A stretch of DNA of 64,000 bases from Phyllobacterium trifolii (GCF_014192095.1 NZ_JACHXN010000011.1:62001-126000); one strand, 5' to 3'. Shown: positions 17,990-27,629, counted from the stretch's first letter. Made by a program: numbers and translations. Notes: a model not told the origin generated them from the letters alone.

Positions 17990-19399
17990 ATGGCATTGGC
18001 AGACGCGGGCGCTTTGCTACGCAACGAAAACGGTATCGCGACGGTCGTTTCTATTCTGAAGAAACGCTTCGGCGATAATGCGCAGTCGGGCAAGTCCATT
18101 CGCGAACAGCACGCGCATACGACGAGTTACGTGCCCAACCAGGCACCGGATCTGGTCGTTTTCGTTGAGTCCGCCGAGGATGTTCAGGAAATAGTGCGCC
18201 TGTGCAGCGAATGGGGCGTTCCGGTGATCGCGTTTGGAACAGGCACTTCCCTTGAAGGCCATGTCAACGCGCCAGCCGGCGGCATTTCCATTGATCTTTC
18301 GCGTATGAATCGCATTCTCAAGGTCTACAGCGAAGATTTGAATGTCGTTATAGAACCAGGGGTTACGCGCAAGCAGCTCAACGAATATCTGCGCGACACG
18401 GGTTTGTTCTTCCCCATCGATCCCGGCGCGAATGCCAGCCTCGGCGGCATGGCGGCGACGCGCGCTTCGGGTACTAATGCCGTGCGCTATGGCACGATGC
18501 GCGAGAACGTGCTGGCACTGAAGGCAGTGATGCCGGACGGACGCTTGATCACCACGTCGAAGCGGGTGAAGAAAACATCGGCAGGCTATGATCTGACGCG
18601 TCTCCTCGTTGGGTCGGAGGGCACGCTCGGCATCATCACGGAGTTGACGCTCAAGCTCTATGGCATTCCGCAAGCAATTTCCGGCGGCATATGCGCGTTT
18701 CCGGATCTTGAAAGCGCTTGCAATGCGGTGATCGAGACGATTCAGATGGGTATTCCCGTCGCGCGCATCGAACTGGTCAATCAGCTCGAAATGCAGGCGA
18801 TTATCGCCTATTCCAAGCTGGATTATGAGCCTGCACCTTATCTCTTTCTCGAGTTTCACGGCAGCGAAACCAGCGTGGCCGAGCAGGCGGAACTCTTCGG
18901 TGAAATTGCCGCTGCCAATGGCGGCGGTGAATTCAAATGGACAGCCAATGCAGAAGAGCGTGAGAAGCTCTGGTCGGCGCGCCACAATTCCTATTTCGCC
19001 TGCATGACGCTCGCGCCTGGAAAACAGTCGCTTTCGACTGACGTGTGCGTGCCAATCTCGCGCTTGGCGGAATGCATCGTCGAGACCGAGAAGGATATCG
19101 AGGAGAGCGGGCTGATAGCGCCGATCGTCGGTCATGCCGGCGACGGTAATTTCCACGTGCTCGTGCTGTTCGACGAGAAAGACCCGGCCGAGATCCAGAA
19201 GGTTGAGGCCTTTGTCGAGCGTCTCAATTTGAGGGCGATCGCGATGGATGGAACGTGCACGGGTGAACACGGCATCGGCCAGGGCAAGATCAAGTTCCTT
19301 CGGGCAGAGCTCGGTGGTGCTGTCGATGTGATGGAAGCGATCAAGCGCGCAATCGATCCGGGCAATATCATGAATCCCGGCAAGATCTTACGCCTTTAG
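17990..19399 (+). CDS. dld: FAD-linked D-lactate dehydrogenase (cytochrome type)
   Basis: A 469-aa flavoprotein of the GlcD/LDHD family that oxidises D-lactate or a related 2-hydroxy acid. The FAD_binding_4 domain spans residues 40-215, with FGTGTSLEGHVNAPAGG and PGANASLGGMAATRASGTNAVRYG. The C-terminal FAD-oxidase domain has VGHAGDGNFH and CTGEHGIGQGK. No membrane segment is present. ATG 17990 follows GAAGGGTGGA; the open frame back to 17933 would add an atypical basic tail. A glycolate oxidase subunit is the alternative, but no glcE or glcF is near. Confidence 0.85.
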   Translation: MALADAGALLRNENGIATVVSILKKRFGDNAQSGKSIREQHAHTTSYVPNQAPDLVVFVESAEDVQEIVRLCSEWGVPVIAFGTGTSLEGHVNAPAGGISIDLSRMNRILKVYSEDLNVVIEPGVTRKQLNEYLRDTGLFFPIDPGANASLGGMAATRASGTNAVRYGTMRENVLALKAVMPDGRLITTSKRVKKTSAGYDLTRLLVGSEGTLGIITELTLKLYGIPQAISGGICAFPDLESACNAVIETIQMGIPVARIELVNQLEMQAIIAYSKLDYEPAPYLFLEFHGSETSVAEQAELFGEIAAANGGGEFKWTANAEEREKLWSARHNSYFACMTLAPGKQSLSTDVCVPISRLAECIVETEKDIEESGLIAPIVGHAGDGNFHVLVLFDEKDPAEIQKVEAFVERLNLRAIAMDGTCTGEHGIGQGKIKFLRAELGGAVDVMEAIKRAIDPGNIMNPGKILRL

Positions 19400-19529
19400 G
19401 CTCACGAATTGATTCCTAGCGCTAAACCATTGTGTGAGCGTTGCAAATTGACCAGAAAGACTGTCATGTCTTGCCGCCGCCAAAAACTGGTGCTTATGGT
19501 GCCCGGCACGTATCGATCGGAGTAGGACA

Positions 19530-22500
19530 CTGGCACGCCTGTTCGTATTTATCGGCGGATTACTGGTACTGGTGCTGACTGCGGCGCTGGTTGTGCCGTA
19601 CTTTGTCGATTGGGCCGGTTACCGTTCCTCCTTCGAGCGAGAAGCTTCGGCGCTGCTCGGGCGGCCCGTGACAGTCGCAGGCAGCGCCAGCGCGCGGCTT
19701 CTGCCATTTCCGTCAGTGACGTTTTCCGATGTCAAGGTTGGTGATCCCGGTTCCGAGCCGGTGATGACGATCGAGAAGTTTTCGATGGACGCCGAACTTG
19801 CGCCATTCGTGCGCGGCGAAATCCTGATCTTCGACATGCGGATCGATAAGCCGACGGCAAAGGTGGCCATCGACAAGAACGGCGTCATCGACTGGGCGAT
19901 CCGTCCCCGTCCCCCTTTCCATTCGGCGCAGGTCAGGCTGGAGGATATGCGCATCACAGATGGCTCGGTGGTCATTCGCGATGCCTCGACAGGAACCACC
20001 CGGACGATTGGAAACCTCAACGCGTCATTGTCGGCAACCGACCTTTCCGGGCCCTGGAAATTTGATGGAACGCTGTTTTTCAACGGCGCAAAGACAGCTG
20101 TCTCCGCTTCAACGGGGGCTGTGAAGCCCGATGGCACGCTGAATGTTCATGCACGCGTTTCCCCGGACCGCATTCCGGCGGCATTCGAGACCGACGGCGA
20201 GTTGACCGTGAATGAAGGCGTGCTGAAATATGCCGGCAATATCGACATTCGTTCGGCTGACGAGGTGGCTGCCGCCGACGGTGTCAAGACTGCCGGGAAA
20301 ACCGAAAAGCCGTTGCTTTCCAGCGTTCGCGTCACCGGGCGTTTTGAAGCCGATCACGCCAAGATCAACATCCCCGAATTTCGCATGGAGCAGGGGACCG
20401 TCGATGATCCCTACATCGTCAATGGCAACGCGCTCTTCGATTACGGCAATGATCCGCATTTTGAAATCAAGGCGGACGGACAGCAGGTCACCTTTGCCAA
20501 TCAGAATGAACAAGCCAAAGGCACGACGCCCAAACCGGCCACCGCATCTGAACGGATGGGTGTGTTCCGGCGTCTGATGGATCAACTGCCAATACCAACT
20601 GTTCCCGGTACGATCGATCTCAAACTTCCAGCGATCGTTGCAGGTGACACGACGATCCGCTCGGTGACGATCGACGCGGCGCCGTCGAACGGGGCTTGGC
20701 AGATCAACCAGGTCAAGGCGGAACTACCGGGGCGAACCCAGTTCGAAGCCAAGGGCACATTGCAGGTTGGGGACGATTTTGGTTTCGACGGGCGGTTGCT
20801 GATTGCATCACGTCAGCCCTCGGGGCTCGCCGCATGGCTGACGGATTCCGTTGACGAGTCGATCCGGCGCTTGCCCGGAGCCGGTTTTTCCGGTGATGTG
20901 AGCCTGCATGACGAGTTGCAGAAGGTCGACAATCTGGAATTGGCACTTGGCGGCGCATCGCTCAAAGGCTCGCTGGTACGCAGCGCCAAAGGAGAGTCCC
21001 TGCCGCTGACGCAACTGACGCTTGAGGGCGGGGCGCTCGATGCCGATGCGCTGGAGGCTTTCGCGGCGATCTTCGGCAATACTGGAACGCCATCCGCAAA
21101 CGGTTCGCCGCAGTTGCGCGGCGAGGATCTCGATGTGCATCTTAAAGCGGGCCCCGTCACACATGACCGGCTCGTGGCAGAAACTCTGGACACAGCTTTC
21201 CGCCTGCGCGACGGCGTTTTCGATATCGATCGGCTGACAATCGGTAATGTTGCAGGTACCACCATAACCGCGACCGGCAAGCTTGCACCCTTCAAGGCCG
21301 AACCTTCAGGCTCGCTCGACTCCACCATTCTCTCCGACAATCTCGCCCCCTTTGTTGCGGCTATGGCTACCCGGTTTCCGGATTTCCCGTTCATCACGAC
21401 CTTGAGCGAGAACGCCGCCCGGTTTCCGGGTCTCTTCGAGGAGACCAATCTCAATGTCATTGCAAACACTTTGCATGGCAAAGGCGGATCCGAGTTCTCT
21501 TTAAGCGCGGCCGGTAAAACCGGAGGGATGGACGTAACCCTCTCCGGTACGACCACGGAAAACGCTGACAAGTTGCGCTCGCTCGAGCTGACGATGGATG
21601 CGCGTAGCGCACAGGCGGAGACGCTGATGGCATTGATAGGACTTCCTGCGCTGCCACTCGGCATGGCAGGTGAGCTGGAGGCCGACCTCGCGTTGAAGGG
21701 GAATGAAAAGGATGGCCTGCAGACACAGCTTTCGCTGAAGTCCTCGGATGGACAGGCGCTTGTCGACGGCAGTTTTCGGGACATTGGCGGCGAGCTAAGC
21801 GGCGAGGGCCGTGCCTCGATCAAGGCAGCGGATCTCGAATCCTATATCGCAACGGCAGGTTATTCATTGCCCGGCTTTGGCAATGGCATGCCCGTTGACA
21901 TCGCAAGCAGTTTCCAGCTTTCGAAGGGTAAACTGACCTTGCCCGATTTGAACGGCGAAGTGAGCGGCAGGAAGATCGCTGGCCGACTGGGCTTCGATGT
22001 CGAGAACGGTATACCGGCGGCGCAAGGCGATCTGACGCTCGCTCAACTCGACCTTCCGTCACTGGCGCAATTCATGCTGGGCACGAATGCGCTCGGAACT
22101 GAAGGTCGCAATATTTGGCCGACGGAGAACTTCGCGGCCGCACCGCTTTTCCCGGTGAATTTCAACGTGAAAGTCAATGCTGCGGAAGCCCCGGCGGGGA
22201 TTCTTGGCACGATGGGCAAATTCCAGACGATTGCTACCCTGAAAGACGGCTCGCTTCGTCTCGACGATGTAAAAGGCGATCTGCTTGGCGGCCAGGTCCA
22301 CGGCATGTTCGAATTGCGCAATACCAGCGGTACAGGTCTGGCGACCGGACAGTTTACGCTCGACCAGACGGCTCTCGAGGCCCTCTACAAGCCCGATGAG
22401 GACCAGACGCCGCTGAAGGGCAAGGCGAAGATATCGGCCTCTGTCAATGCGACTGGTACGTCGATTGCCGAGATGATGGAATCTGTCGCCGGTTCGGGCG

Positions 22501-23342
22501 TGGTCTCTGTCGCCGATCTTGCGATCAACGCAATCAACCCCGGCGCGTTGAAGCCGATCCTCCAAGCGGCGGACGCGATGGAGGGACCGGTCGCCGCCGC
22601 TGCTGTGACTGCCACGATTGGCAAATATTTGCATGAGGGCACGTTCAATGCCGGCACTGCGGAATTTGCCTTCACGATTGCCGGCGGCATGGCGCGGACC
22701 TCGACATTCCAGCTTCAAAGCGAAGCCGCAACGCTGGCCGCCGATCTGCGGCTCAATTTTTCCGACATGAGTATTGCATCGCAAGGGCGTTTTACCTTCG
22801 ATCCTGGCAAGGCCGTGGTTGCTGGAGCCGACCCGCTTGTCGAGTTCAGTCTGGCCGGTCGACTGGACAATCCAAAATTGGCTTTGAACCGGCAGCCGCT
22901 TGAACAGTTCCTGACCCAGCGCACCTTGGAGCGCGAACAACAGCGCGTGGAAACCATGCAGGCCGCGCTTGTCGAAAAGCAGCGTCTGCGCCGCGAGGTC
23001 CAACTCTATCAGGCCCGCGCGAATGAGCGTGTGCGGCTTGCCGAAGAAGCCCGGCTCAAGGCCGAACAGGAAGCACGTGCAGCTGCTGAACGCGCCGAAG
23101 CTGAAAGGCTCGCCGCAGAGCAGCGGGCTTTAGCGGAAAGACGTGCAGCCGAGCAGGCGGCACAAAAAGCGATCGAACAATCGCAACCGGCACCAGCCCC
23201 CGCCGCGCCACAGCCGCAAACGCCCCCCGGACCGGGTGGCGCTGCAGCGGCGCCGCAGGGCACTGGTGCGCTCGACAAGCAGTCAGTCGATGAGTTCCTG
23301 AAAACGCTCGAGCCCAAGTCCCTGGACCCGAAGATTCAGTAA
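19530..23342 (+). CDS. AsmA family protein, probable CTG start
   Basis: A protein of about 1270 aa anchored in the inner membrane by residues 1-24 and extending into the periplasm. AsmA-like proteins are thought to carry lipids to the outer membrane or affect its assembly. The N-terminal AsmA domain includes YFVDWAGYRSSFEREASALLGRPV; the conserved C-terminal AsmA_2 region lies near residue 950. Residues 1110-1200 form an Ala/Glu/Arg-rich coiled coil, then a Pro-rich tail. The first canonical start, GTG 19572, would cut off half the membrane anchor. A GGAG followed at 8 bp by CTG 19530 restores LARLFVFIGGLLVLVLTAAL, so I prefer CTG. Confidence 0.82.
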   Translation: MARLFVFIGGLLVLVLTAALVVPYFVDWAGYRSSFEREASALLGRPVTVAGSASARLLPFPSVTFSDVKVGDPGSEPVMTIEKFSMDAELAPFVRGEILIFDMRIDKPTAKVAIDKNGVIDWAIRPRPPFHSAQVRLEDMRITDGSVVIRDASTGTTRTIGNLNASLSATDLSGPWKFDGTLFFNGAKTAVSASTGAVKPDGTLNVHARVSPDRIPAAFETDGELTVNEGVLKYAGNIDIRSADEVAAADGVKTAGKTEKPLLSSVRVTGRFEADHAKINIPEFRMEQGTVDDPYIVNGNALFDYGNDPHFEIKADGQQVTFANQNEQAKGTTPKPATASERMGVFRRLMDQLPIPTVPGTIDLKLPAIVAGDTTIRSVTIDAAPSNGAWQINQVKAELPGRTQFEAKGTLQVGDDFGFDGRLLIASRQPSGLAAWLTDSVDESIRRLPGAGFSGDVSLHDELQKVDNLELALGGASLKGSLVRSAKGESLPLTQLTLEGGALDADALEAFAAIFGNTGTPSANGSPQLRGEDLDVHLKAGPVTHDRLVAETLDTAFRLRDGVFDIDRLTIGNVAGTTITATGKLAPFKAEPSGSLDSTILSDNLAPFVAAMATRFPDFPFITTLSENAARFPGLFEETNLNVIANTLHGKGGSEFSLSAAGKTGGMDVTLSGTTTENADKLRSLELTMDARSAQAETLMALIGLPALPLGMAGELEADLALKGNEKDGLQTQLSLKSSDGQALVDGSFRDIGGELSGEGRASIKAADLESYIATAGYSLPGFGNGMPVDIASSFQLSKGKLTLPDLNGEVSGRKIAGRLGFDVENGIPAAQGDLTLAQLDLPSLAQFMLGTNALGTEGRNIWPTENFAAAPLFPVNFNVKVNAAEAPAGILGTMGKFQTIATLKDGSLRLDDVKGDLLGGQVHGMFELRNTSGTGLATGQFTLDQTALEALYKPDEDQTPLKGKAKISASVNATGTSIAEMMESVAGSGVVSVADLAINAINPGALKPILQAADAMEGPVAAAAVTATIGKYLHEGTFNAGTAEFAFTIAGGMARTSTFQLQSEAATLAADLRLNFSDMSIASQGRFTFDPGKAVVAGADPLVEFSLAGRLDNPKLALNRQPLEQFLTQRTLEREQQRVETMQAALVEKQRLRREVQLYQARANERVRLAEEARLKAEQEARAAAERAEAERLAAEQRALAERRAAEQAAQKAIEQSQPAPAPAAPQPQTPPGPGGAAAAPQGTGALDKQSVDEFLKTLEPKSLDPKIQ

Positions 23343-23347
23343 CGCCA

Positions 23348-23839
23348 TTAATCGCTGGTGCCGTTATATGCGTCCTTGATCTTCTGGATGTCGATTTTGT
23401 ACATTTTCATCATCGCTGCCATGACACGGTCGGCTTTCGCCTGGTCCTTGTCCCGCAGCATCTCGGGAAGAATGGTAGGAACGATCTGCCATGACAGGCC
23501 AAATTTGTCCTTGACCCAGCTGCAGGGGCGAATTTGCCCGCCATCGGCCGTCAGTTTTTCGGTCAGTCTATCCACTTCTTCCTGGGTACTGCAGTCAATG
23601 GACAGCGAAATACCCTCGGAAAATTGAAATTCCGGCCCCCCATTCAAGGCAATATATTCCTGGCCTGCAAGCTGGAAAGTGGCGACGAGCAGCGAGCCTT
23701 CCTTGCTTCCCCCCTCTTTGCCCCAGTTGAGTCTATTGATAATTTTGCTGTCCTCGAAGATGGACATGTAAAAATCCATTGCCTCTTCGGCGTTTCCATT
23801 GAACCAAAGGCAGGGGGTGATCTTTTGTTTGGCAGGCAT
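23348..23839 (-). CDS. PhnB-like VOC family protein
   Basis: A 163-aa protein of the PhnB group (3-demethylubiquinone methyltransferase-like by old annotation). It begins PAKQKITPCLWFNGNAEEAMDFY and contains QEYIALNGGPEF and PCSWVKDKFGLSWQIVP, the family signature. A C-terminal helix, RVMAAMMKMYKIDIQKIKDAY, is typical. The substrate is unknown. ATG 23839 follows GAAAGGGAAA; the upstream open frame to 23926 is not expected to be translated. Confidence 0.85.
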   Translation of the reverse strand: MPAKQKITPCLWFNGNAEEAMDFYMSIFEDSKIINRLNWGKEGGSKEGSLLVATFQLAGQEYIALNGGPEFQFSEGISLSIDCSTQEEVDRLTEKLTADGGQIRPCSWVKDKFGLSWQIVPTILPEMLRDKDQAKADRVMAAMMKMYKIDIQKIKDAYNGTSD

Positions 23840-23951
23840 CGCTTTCCCTTTCATAGCGGTTTGCACTATCTGTAAGACGAATGAGGGCTTGCCGTTCCGA
23901 CACGGCAGGATAATTTTTTTCCGCAAGCGATTGATGAGTCAAAACAGGTGG

Positions 23952-24182
23952 CTATCGCCGCTTATTGTTGTCGTTCCTCACCCAGTCCAGCACATAGATG
24001 CGCAACGCCGATGACAGGTTGGAGCTGCGATCACGGCTTTCGTCAATTTCGGCAATCAAGCCCGCAAGCGTCATGCCGCGGCTGGTCGCGATCGAAATCA
24101 TGATGTCGTAGAAAGGGTCTTCGAGCGAAAAGCTCGTGCGGTGTCCACGAATGGTGACCGAACGTTTGCGGACACCGCTCAC
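23952..24182 (-). CDS. Ribbon-helix-helix protein
   Basis: A 76-aa protein with an N-terminal RHH fold: KRSVTIRGHRTSFSLEDPFYDIMISIATSRGMTLAGLIAEID. This RHH_4 type is widespread in alphaproteobacteria. Its start overlaps the stop of the DUF4169 gene by four bases (ATGA), so sspB, DUF4169 and this gene form one operon. DNA binding is expected from the fold; targets are unknown. Confidence 0.85.
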   Translation of the reverse strand: MSGVRKRSVTIRGHRTSFSLEDPFYDIMISIATSRGMTLAGLIAEIDESRDRSSNLSSALRIYVLDWVRNDNNKRR

Positions 24183-24391
24183 TTGCCGTCCGTATCGTCT
24201 TCTGTGGAGGAGGGGTTTGTTTCAAGGCGGTGATCGTCAAGAAAGCGCGCTTTCTTGCGATTGGCTTCCCGGTCAAATTGCTTCTCGGCTTTGGTCCGTC
24301 CGAACAGGACCCGGTTTTCGGCTGCGGTCTTCTCCGCAGCCTCCTTGCCCTTGCGCTTCTTGATCAGTCGAAGATTGACGATCTCGGCCAT
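24179..24391 (-). CDS. DUF4169 family protein
   Basis: A 70-aa highly charged protein: AEIVNLRLIKKRKGKEAAEK, then an Arg/Lys/Glu helix with DREANRKKARFLDDHRLE. It matches the small DUF4169 family that sits between sspB and an RHH gene in Rhizobiales. The function is unknown. It lies 7 bp after sspB. Confidence 0.85.
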   Translation of the reverse strand: MAEIVNLRLIKKRKGKEAAEKTAAENRVLFGRTKAEKQFDREANRKKARFLDDHRLETNPSSTEDDTDGK

Positions 24392-24398
24392 AGCCGAG

Positions 24399-24974
24399 CT
24401 ATTTCTTCTTGCGGAAAGAATCCAGCGACACCACGGATGCGGTGGATTTGTCTCCGCTCCCCTCAGTATCCGGCTTGTCGCCAGCCTTGACCGGCTTTTT
24501 CACCGTTTTCACTGGTGGCTTCGGCTTGGCGCTGGGCGTTGCAAGCTTGGGCTTGTCGGTTTGGGGGATCGGAGTAATGCTGGTTATGCCTTGATCATTA
24601 TCGCCAACTGCCTCTTCGACCTCGACATCAAATTCCAGTTCGAAATTCACTGACGGGTCGTAGAAGCCGCGAATCGCCGAGAAGGGGACGACCAAACGTT
24701 CGGGTACATCGCCAAAGGAAAGCCCGACTTCGAAAAGCACGTCGGTAACCTGCAGGTCCCAGAACTGATGTTGTAAAACGATCGTCATCTGTTCCGGATA
24801 TTTTTCGTGCAGACGCGACGATATGCGAACACCTGCCGCACCGGTTAGAAAAGTGACAAAGAAATGATGGTTGCCGGGAAGACCCGCCTTGGCGACTTCG
24901 CCAAGCACCTTACGAATAACGCCGCGAAGCGCTTCCTGGGCAAGTATATCGTAGCGGATCATATCTTGTGGCAT
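24399..24974 (-). CDS. sspB: ClpXP adaptor SspB (alpha type)
   Basis: A 191-aa adaptor that tethers ssrA-tagged and other substrates to ClpXP. The N-terminal core is RYDILAQEALRGVIRKVLGEV ... HHFFVTFLTGAAGVRIS ... QMTIVLQHQFWDLQVTDVLFEVGLSFG, as in Caulobacter SspB-alpha. A Pro/Lys-rich flexible linker follows and the C-terminus STASVVSLDSFRKKK is the ClpX-docking tail. The tmRNA whose tag it recognises is encoded 3.6 kb away. Confidence 0.92.
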   Translation of the reverse strand: MPQDMIRYDILAQEALRGVIRKVLGEVAKAGLPGNHHFFVTFLTGAAGVRISSRLHEKYPEQMTIVLQHQFWDLQVTDVLFEVGLSFGDVPERLVVPFSAIRGFYDPSVNFELEFDVEVEEAVGDNDQGITSITPIPQTDKPKLATPSAKPKPPVKTVKKPVKAGDKPDTEGSGDKSTASVVSLDSFRKKK

Positions 24975-25182
24975 GCACTCTTATCCCATGGATTCACCCC
25001 TCCCTGTCAAGCGGAGATGGCTATCATCATTTACCCATTATGGCGCATGGCTAGCGGAATTGCGACCGCTTGTCTGCCGCACAAAAAAATTTAACGTTCG
25101 TCGGAAAAATTGACGAACGTAAAATACAATTTAAACGTCGTTTGCGGCGAATTTTAAGATGAAATATCAACTTCAGTAGGTA
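24975..25182. other. AT-rich promoter region of sspB
   Basis: Upstream region of sspB, with an AT-rich stretch near 25085-25170. No gene, RNA or repeat was recognised before the IS5-like element. Confidence 0.35.
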
Positions 25183-25447
25183 GGTCGTGAACTCATAAAT
25201 TTGGTAGAAATGGCGCCTGAAACGGCAAGAAGATGCGAGGAGAAGCGTGAAGGGCGGGGTCTTTCCCCCGGCCGAGCGGTTCGACATTGCAGCTTGCAGC
25301 CGTTTCGGCGTCCGCAGGATAGGGTCCATTTGCCCGGCAACATCGTCGCAAAGGCTCGACAATGGATAGACATTGCCTTTGCCTTTGCTCCTCGTACCCG
25401 AACAAATGGCCTCCTACCATTTCCATCAGATTTATGAGTTTACGACC
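25183..25447. mobile_element. IS5/IS427-type MITE
   Basis: A 265-bp non-autonomous element. The left end reads GGTCGTGAACTCATAAAT and the right end is its inverted copy (ATTTATGAGTTTACGACC), 17 of 18 bases matching. A TA dinucleotide flanks both sides (25181-25182 and 25448-25449), the target duplication of the IS427 group of IS5. No transposase remnant is seen inside; the interior is moderately GC-rich with no known gene. Confidence 0.8.
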
Positions 25448-26145
25448 TAGCTGACGACCGCAAGGGCAGGTGTTCGCGGCGCCGCCTCGCTCGCAGGCCC
25501 TGCATAGGCGCGGATGAAAGTTTGCACCGCGTTGCGCGCAGCACTTTCAAATTGTTCATCGGTCGGCGTACCGCCGAACAGCGTGATCATTTGCAGATCG
25601 GCGTTGACCAGGGCAAGAAACTGGCGGGCAGCAAGGTCGAAATCGTCGATACGCAACACACCTTTGTGGCTGAGGCGTGCAAAAAGAGCGCCCAGAGCCG
25701 TGCCGATCTTGCCCGGGCCATGCTGGCGCCATGTTTCAAAGAGGTGCGGATAACGCTCGCCCTCGGACTGCACAAGCTTGCGCAGGAATTTGCCATCCTG
25801 ATTGCACAGGCAATTTTTTGTGAAGCGAATGGCAAAGGCTGTCAGATCGTCCTCAAGATGATCCGACTTGTCTGGAAAGGTTGATAATATCGAAAACAGC
25901 ATGGCGTTGGCACGGTCCATGACATCCTCGACAACCGCGGTGAACAGAGTTTCCTTTTCACGGTAGTGGTTGTATATGGTCTGGCGGGAAACGCAGGCCT
26001 CTACGGCAATTTCGTCGATACTCGCTCCTGAAAAACCTTCACGACAAAACACCTCGGCGGCGGCATCCAATATTGAAATGCGTTTTGCGCATTGACCGCG
26101 CTGGGTATGGCCCATTCCGGCTCTTGGTTCGTTGCGATTTTTCAT
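25447..26145 (-). CDS. TetR/AcrR family regulator
   Basis: A 232-aa repressor. The TetR helix-turn-helix is at residues 23-70 (ISILDAAAEVFCREGFSGASIDEIAVEACVSRQTIYNHYREKETLF); the rest is a helical ligand-binding domain. Its TAG stop codon is formed by the TA target duplication and the last base of the MITE, so the insertion may have changed the original C-terminus (now TPALAVVS). Divergent from a multidrug MFS gene, with palindromic sites between them. An internal ATG at 26115 is an alternative start. Confidence 0.88.
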   Translation of the reverse strand: MKNRNEPRAGMGHTQRGQCAKRISILDAAAEVFCREGFSGASIDEIAVEACVSRQTIYNHYREKETLFTAVVEDVMDRANAMLFSILSTFPDKSDHLEDDLTAFAIRFTKNCLCNQDGKFLRKLVQSEGERYPHLFETWRQHGPGKIGTALGALFARLSHKGVLRIDDFDLAARQFLALVNADLQMITLFGGTPTDEQFESAARNAVQTFIRAYAGPASEAAPRTPALAVVS

Positions 26146-26173
26146 GAACTGAAGATAATGCGTCTTGACGTTT

Positions 26174-26205
26174 TAGACAACAGTGTCTAGTTTGACATTT
26201 GTGTC
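26174..26205. promoter_or_regulatory. Candidate TetR operators
   Basis: Two palindromes with the same half-sites and spacing lie between the divergent regulator and transporter genes: TAGACA-acag-TGTCTA (26174-26189) and GACA-tttg-TGTC (26194-26205). Their centres are 18 bp apart. They probably bind the TetR-type protein and repress both promoters. Confidence 0.65.
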
Positions 26206-26359
26206 CAAATTTGTTGACACAGCACTTTGCCGTGTTGATGCGCTATCCTCCCAAGCTCGCGCACTCATATCGGCCCCCGAAAATCAGTTTGAACCCCTCC
26301 GAGAGCTGGCGCGAAGACAATCCGGTTTTTGCGCCGCGGTTTTCTGAAAGACCACCATC

Positions 26360-27568
26360 ATGACGAGCTCCTTCTTTCGCAGTGCCCTCATCCTTGGCCT
26401 TCTGACAGCTATCGGTCCCTTTGCGATCGATATGTATCTTCCCGCGATGCCTTCAATCGGACAGGATCTCGGCGCGGAAAACAATGCCGTGCAGATGAGC
26501 CTTCTGGCCTTCTTCATTCCATTTGCGGTTGCCCAGCTTTTCTATGGGCCCATCTCAGATATGTGGGGGCGCAAGGCACCGCTCTACATGGGCATCGGAC
26601 TTTTCGCCGTTGCGAGCATCGGCTGTGCGCTGGCGAGCGATGTCGAGACTTTGATCGCATTCCGCTTCCTTCAAGGCATTGGCGGCGCCGCTGGCATGGT
26701 TATCCCCCGCGCTATCGTTCGCGATATGCATACGGGCGTACAGGCCGCACGGCTGATGTCGCTGCTGATGCTGGTTTTTAGTATCTCGCCAATCCTTGCT
26801 CCGCTGACAGGCAGTGCCGTCATCGTCCTTTTTGGCTGGCGCGGCGTATTCTGGGCGGTGATGATCGCTGCGTTTCTCGGTCTGATCCTGCTCTCGACGC
26901 AGCTGACAGAAACACGGACTAAGGAAGCCCGCTCGGAAAGCGGATTTGGCACCGCCATGGCAGCTTATCGCCTGCTGTTTAAGGACGGCAACTTCCTGAC
27001 GCTCACTTTCATCGGTGGTCTTGGCCTGTCCAGCTTTCTCGTCTACCTGGCCAACTCGCCCTTCGTGCTGATCAATCATTACGGATTGACGCCGACACAG
27101 TACAGTTTTGCCTTCTCGATCAACGCGGTATCGTTCTTTGCTGTCTCGCAGCTGACGGGTTGGCTCGGGGCTCGTTATGGCCTCGTTCGCGTGATGCGCA
27201 ACGCTGTGACAGGCTTTTCGCTGGCCATGGTTGTCATGGTCGTCGTCATGAGCCTTGGCTTCAATCAGCTGCCGGTCATGGCGACCTTCCTCTTCATCGG
27301 CTATGGCTTCCTCGGCCTTGTTCTTCCGACAACCGGTGTGCTTGCGCTTGAAGATCACGGCGAAATCGCCGGCACGGCATCGGCACTGATGGGGACGCTG
27401 CAGTTCGTTACCGCCGCTGTCGCCATGGGTATCGCCGGCGCGTTCTTCGACGGCACCGCCTTGCCGATGGCGGCAGGCATTGCCCTTTGCGCCGTCGGTG
27501 CATTGATCGTCACGCAGACAACAATCGCTCGCCGCCGCGTTGTCGAGGCGGAAGCCGCCGCAGAATAG
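26360..27568 (+). CDS. Bcr/CflA family multidrug MFS exporter
   Basis: A 402-aa inner-membrane antiporter with twelve helices. The Bcr/CflA hallmarks are present: IGPFAIDMYLPAMPSIGQDL in helix 1 and GPISDMWGRKAPLYMG in the loop after helix 2 (motif A). Such pumps export bicyclomycin, chloramphenicol or sulfonamide-like drugs. It is divergent from a TetR regulator and followed by a terminator, so it forms a single-gene, drug-inducible unit. Confidence 0.88.
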   Translation: MTSSFFRSALILGLLTAIGPFAIDMYLPAMPSIGQDLGAENNAVQMSLLAFFIPFAVAQLFYGPISDMWGRKAPLYMGIGLFAVASIGCALASDVETLIAFRFLQGIGGAAGMVIPRAIVRDMHTGVQAARLMSLLMLVFSISPILAPLTGSAVIVLFGWRGVFWAVMIAAFLGLILLSTQLTETRTKEARSESGFGTAMAAYRLLFKDGNFLTLTFIGGLGLSSFLVYLANSPFVLINHYGLTPTQYSFAFSINAVSFFAVSQLTGWLGARYGLVRVMRNAVTGFSLAMVVMVVVMSLGFNQLPVMATFLFIGYGFLGLVLPTTGVLALEDHGEIAGTASALMGTLQFVTAAVAMGIAGAFFDGTALPMAAGIALCAVGALIVTQTTIARRRVVEAEAAAE

Positions 27569-27598
27569 GAACTCTGATCCTCCATCAGATGCAAAGAG

Positions 27599-27629
27599 AA
27601 AGGCCCGGGACATCGTTTCGGGCCTTTTT
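27599..27629. terminator. Rho-independent terminator
   Basis: AAGGCCCG ... CGGGCCTT arms around an 11-base loop, then TTTT. It lies between the convergent MFS and SRPBCC genes and can act in both directions. Confidence 0.8.

Noticed and set aside
18017-19270. 417-aa frame opposite the D-lactate dehydrogenase gene
   Set aside because: Long only because of the codon bias of the opposite strand; the sense gene is certain.
26555-27613. 352-aa frame opposite the MFS gene
   Set aside because: Antisense shadow that also runs through the terminator.
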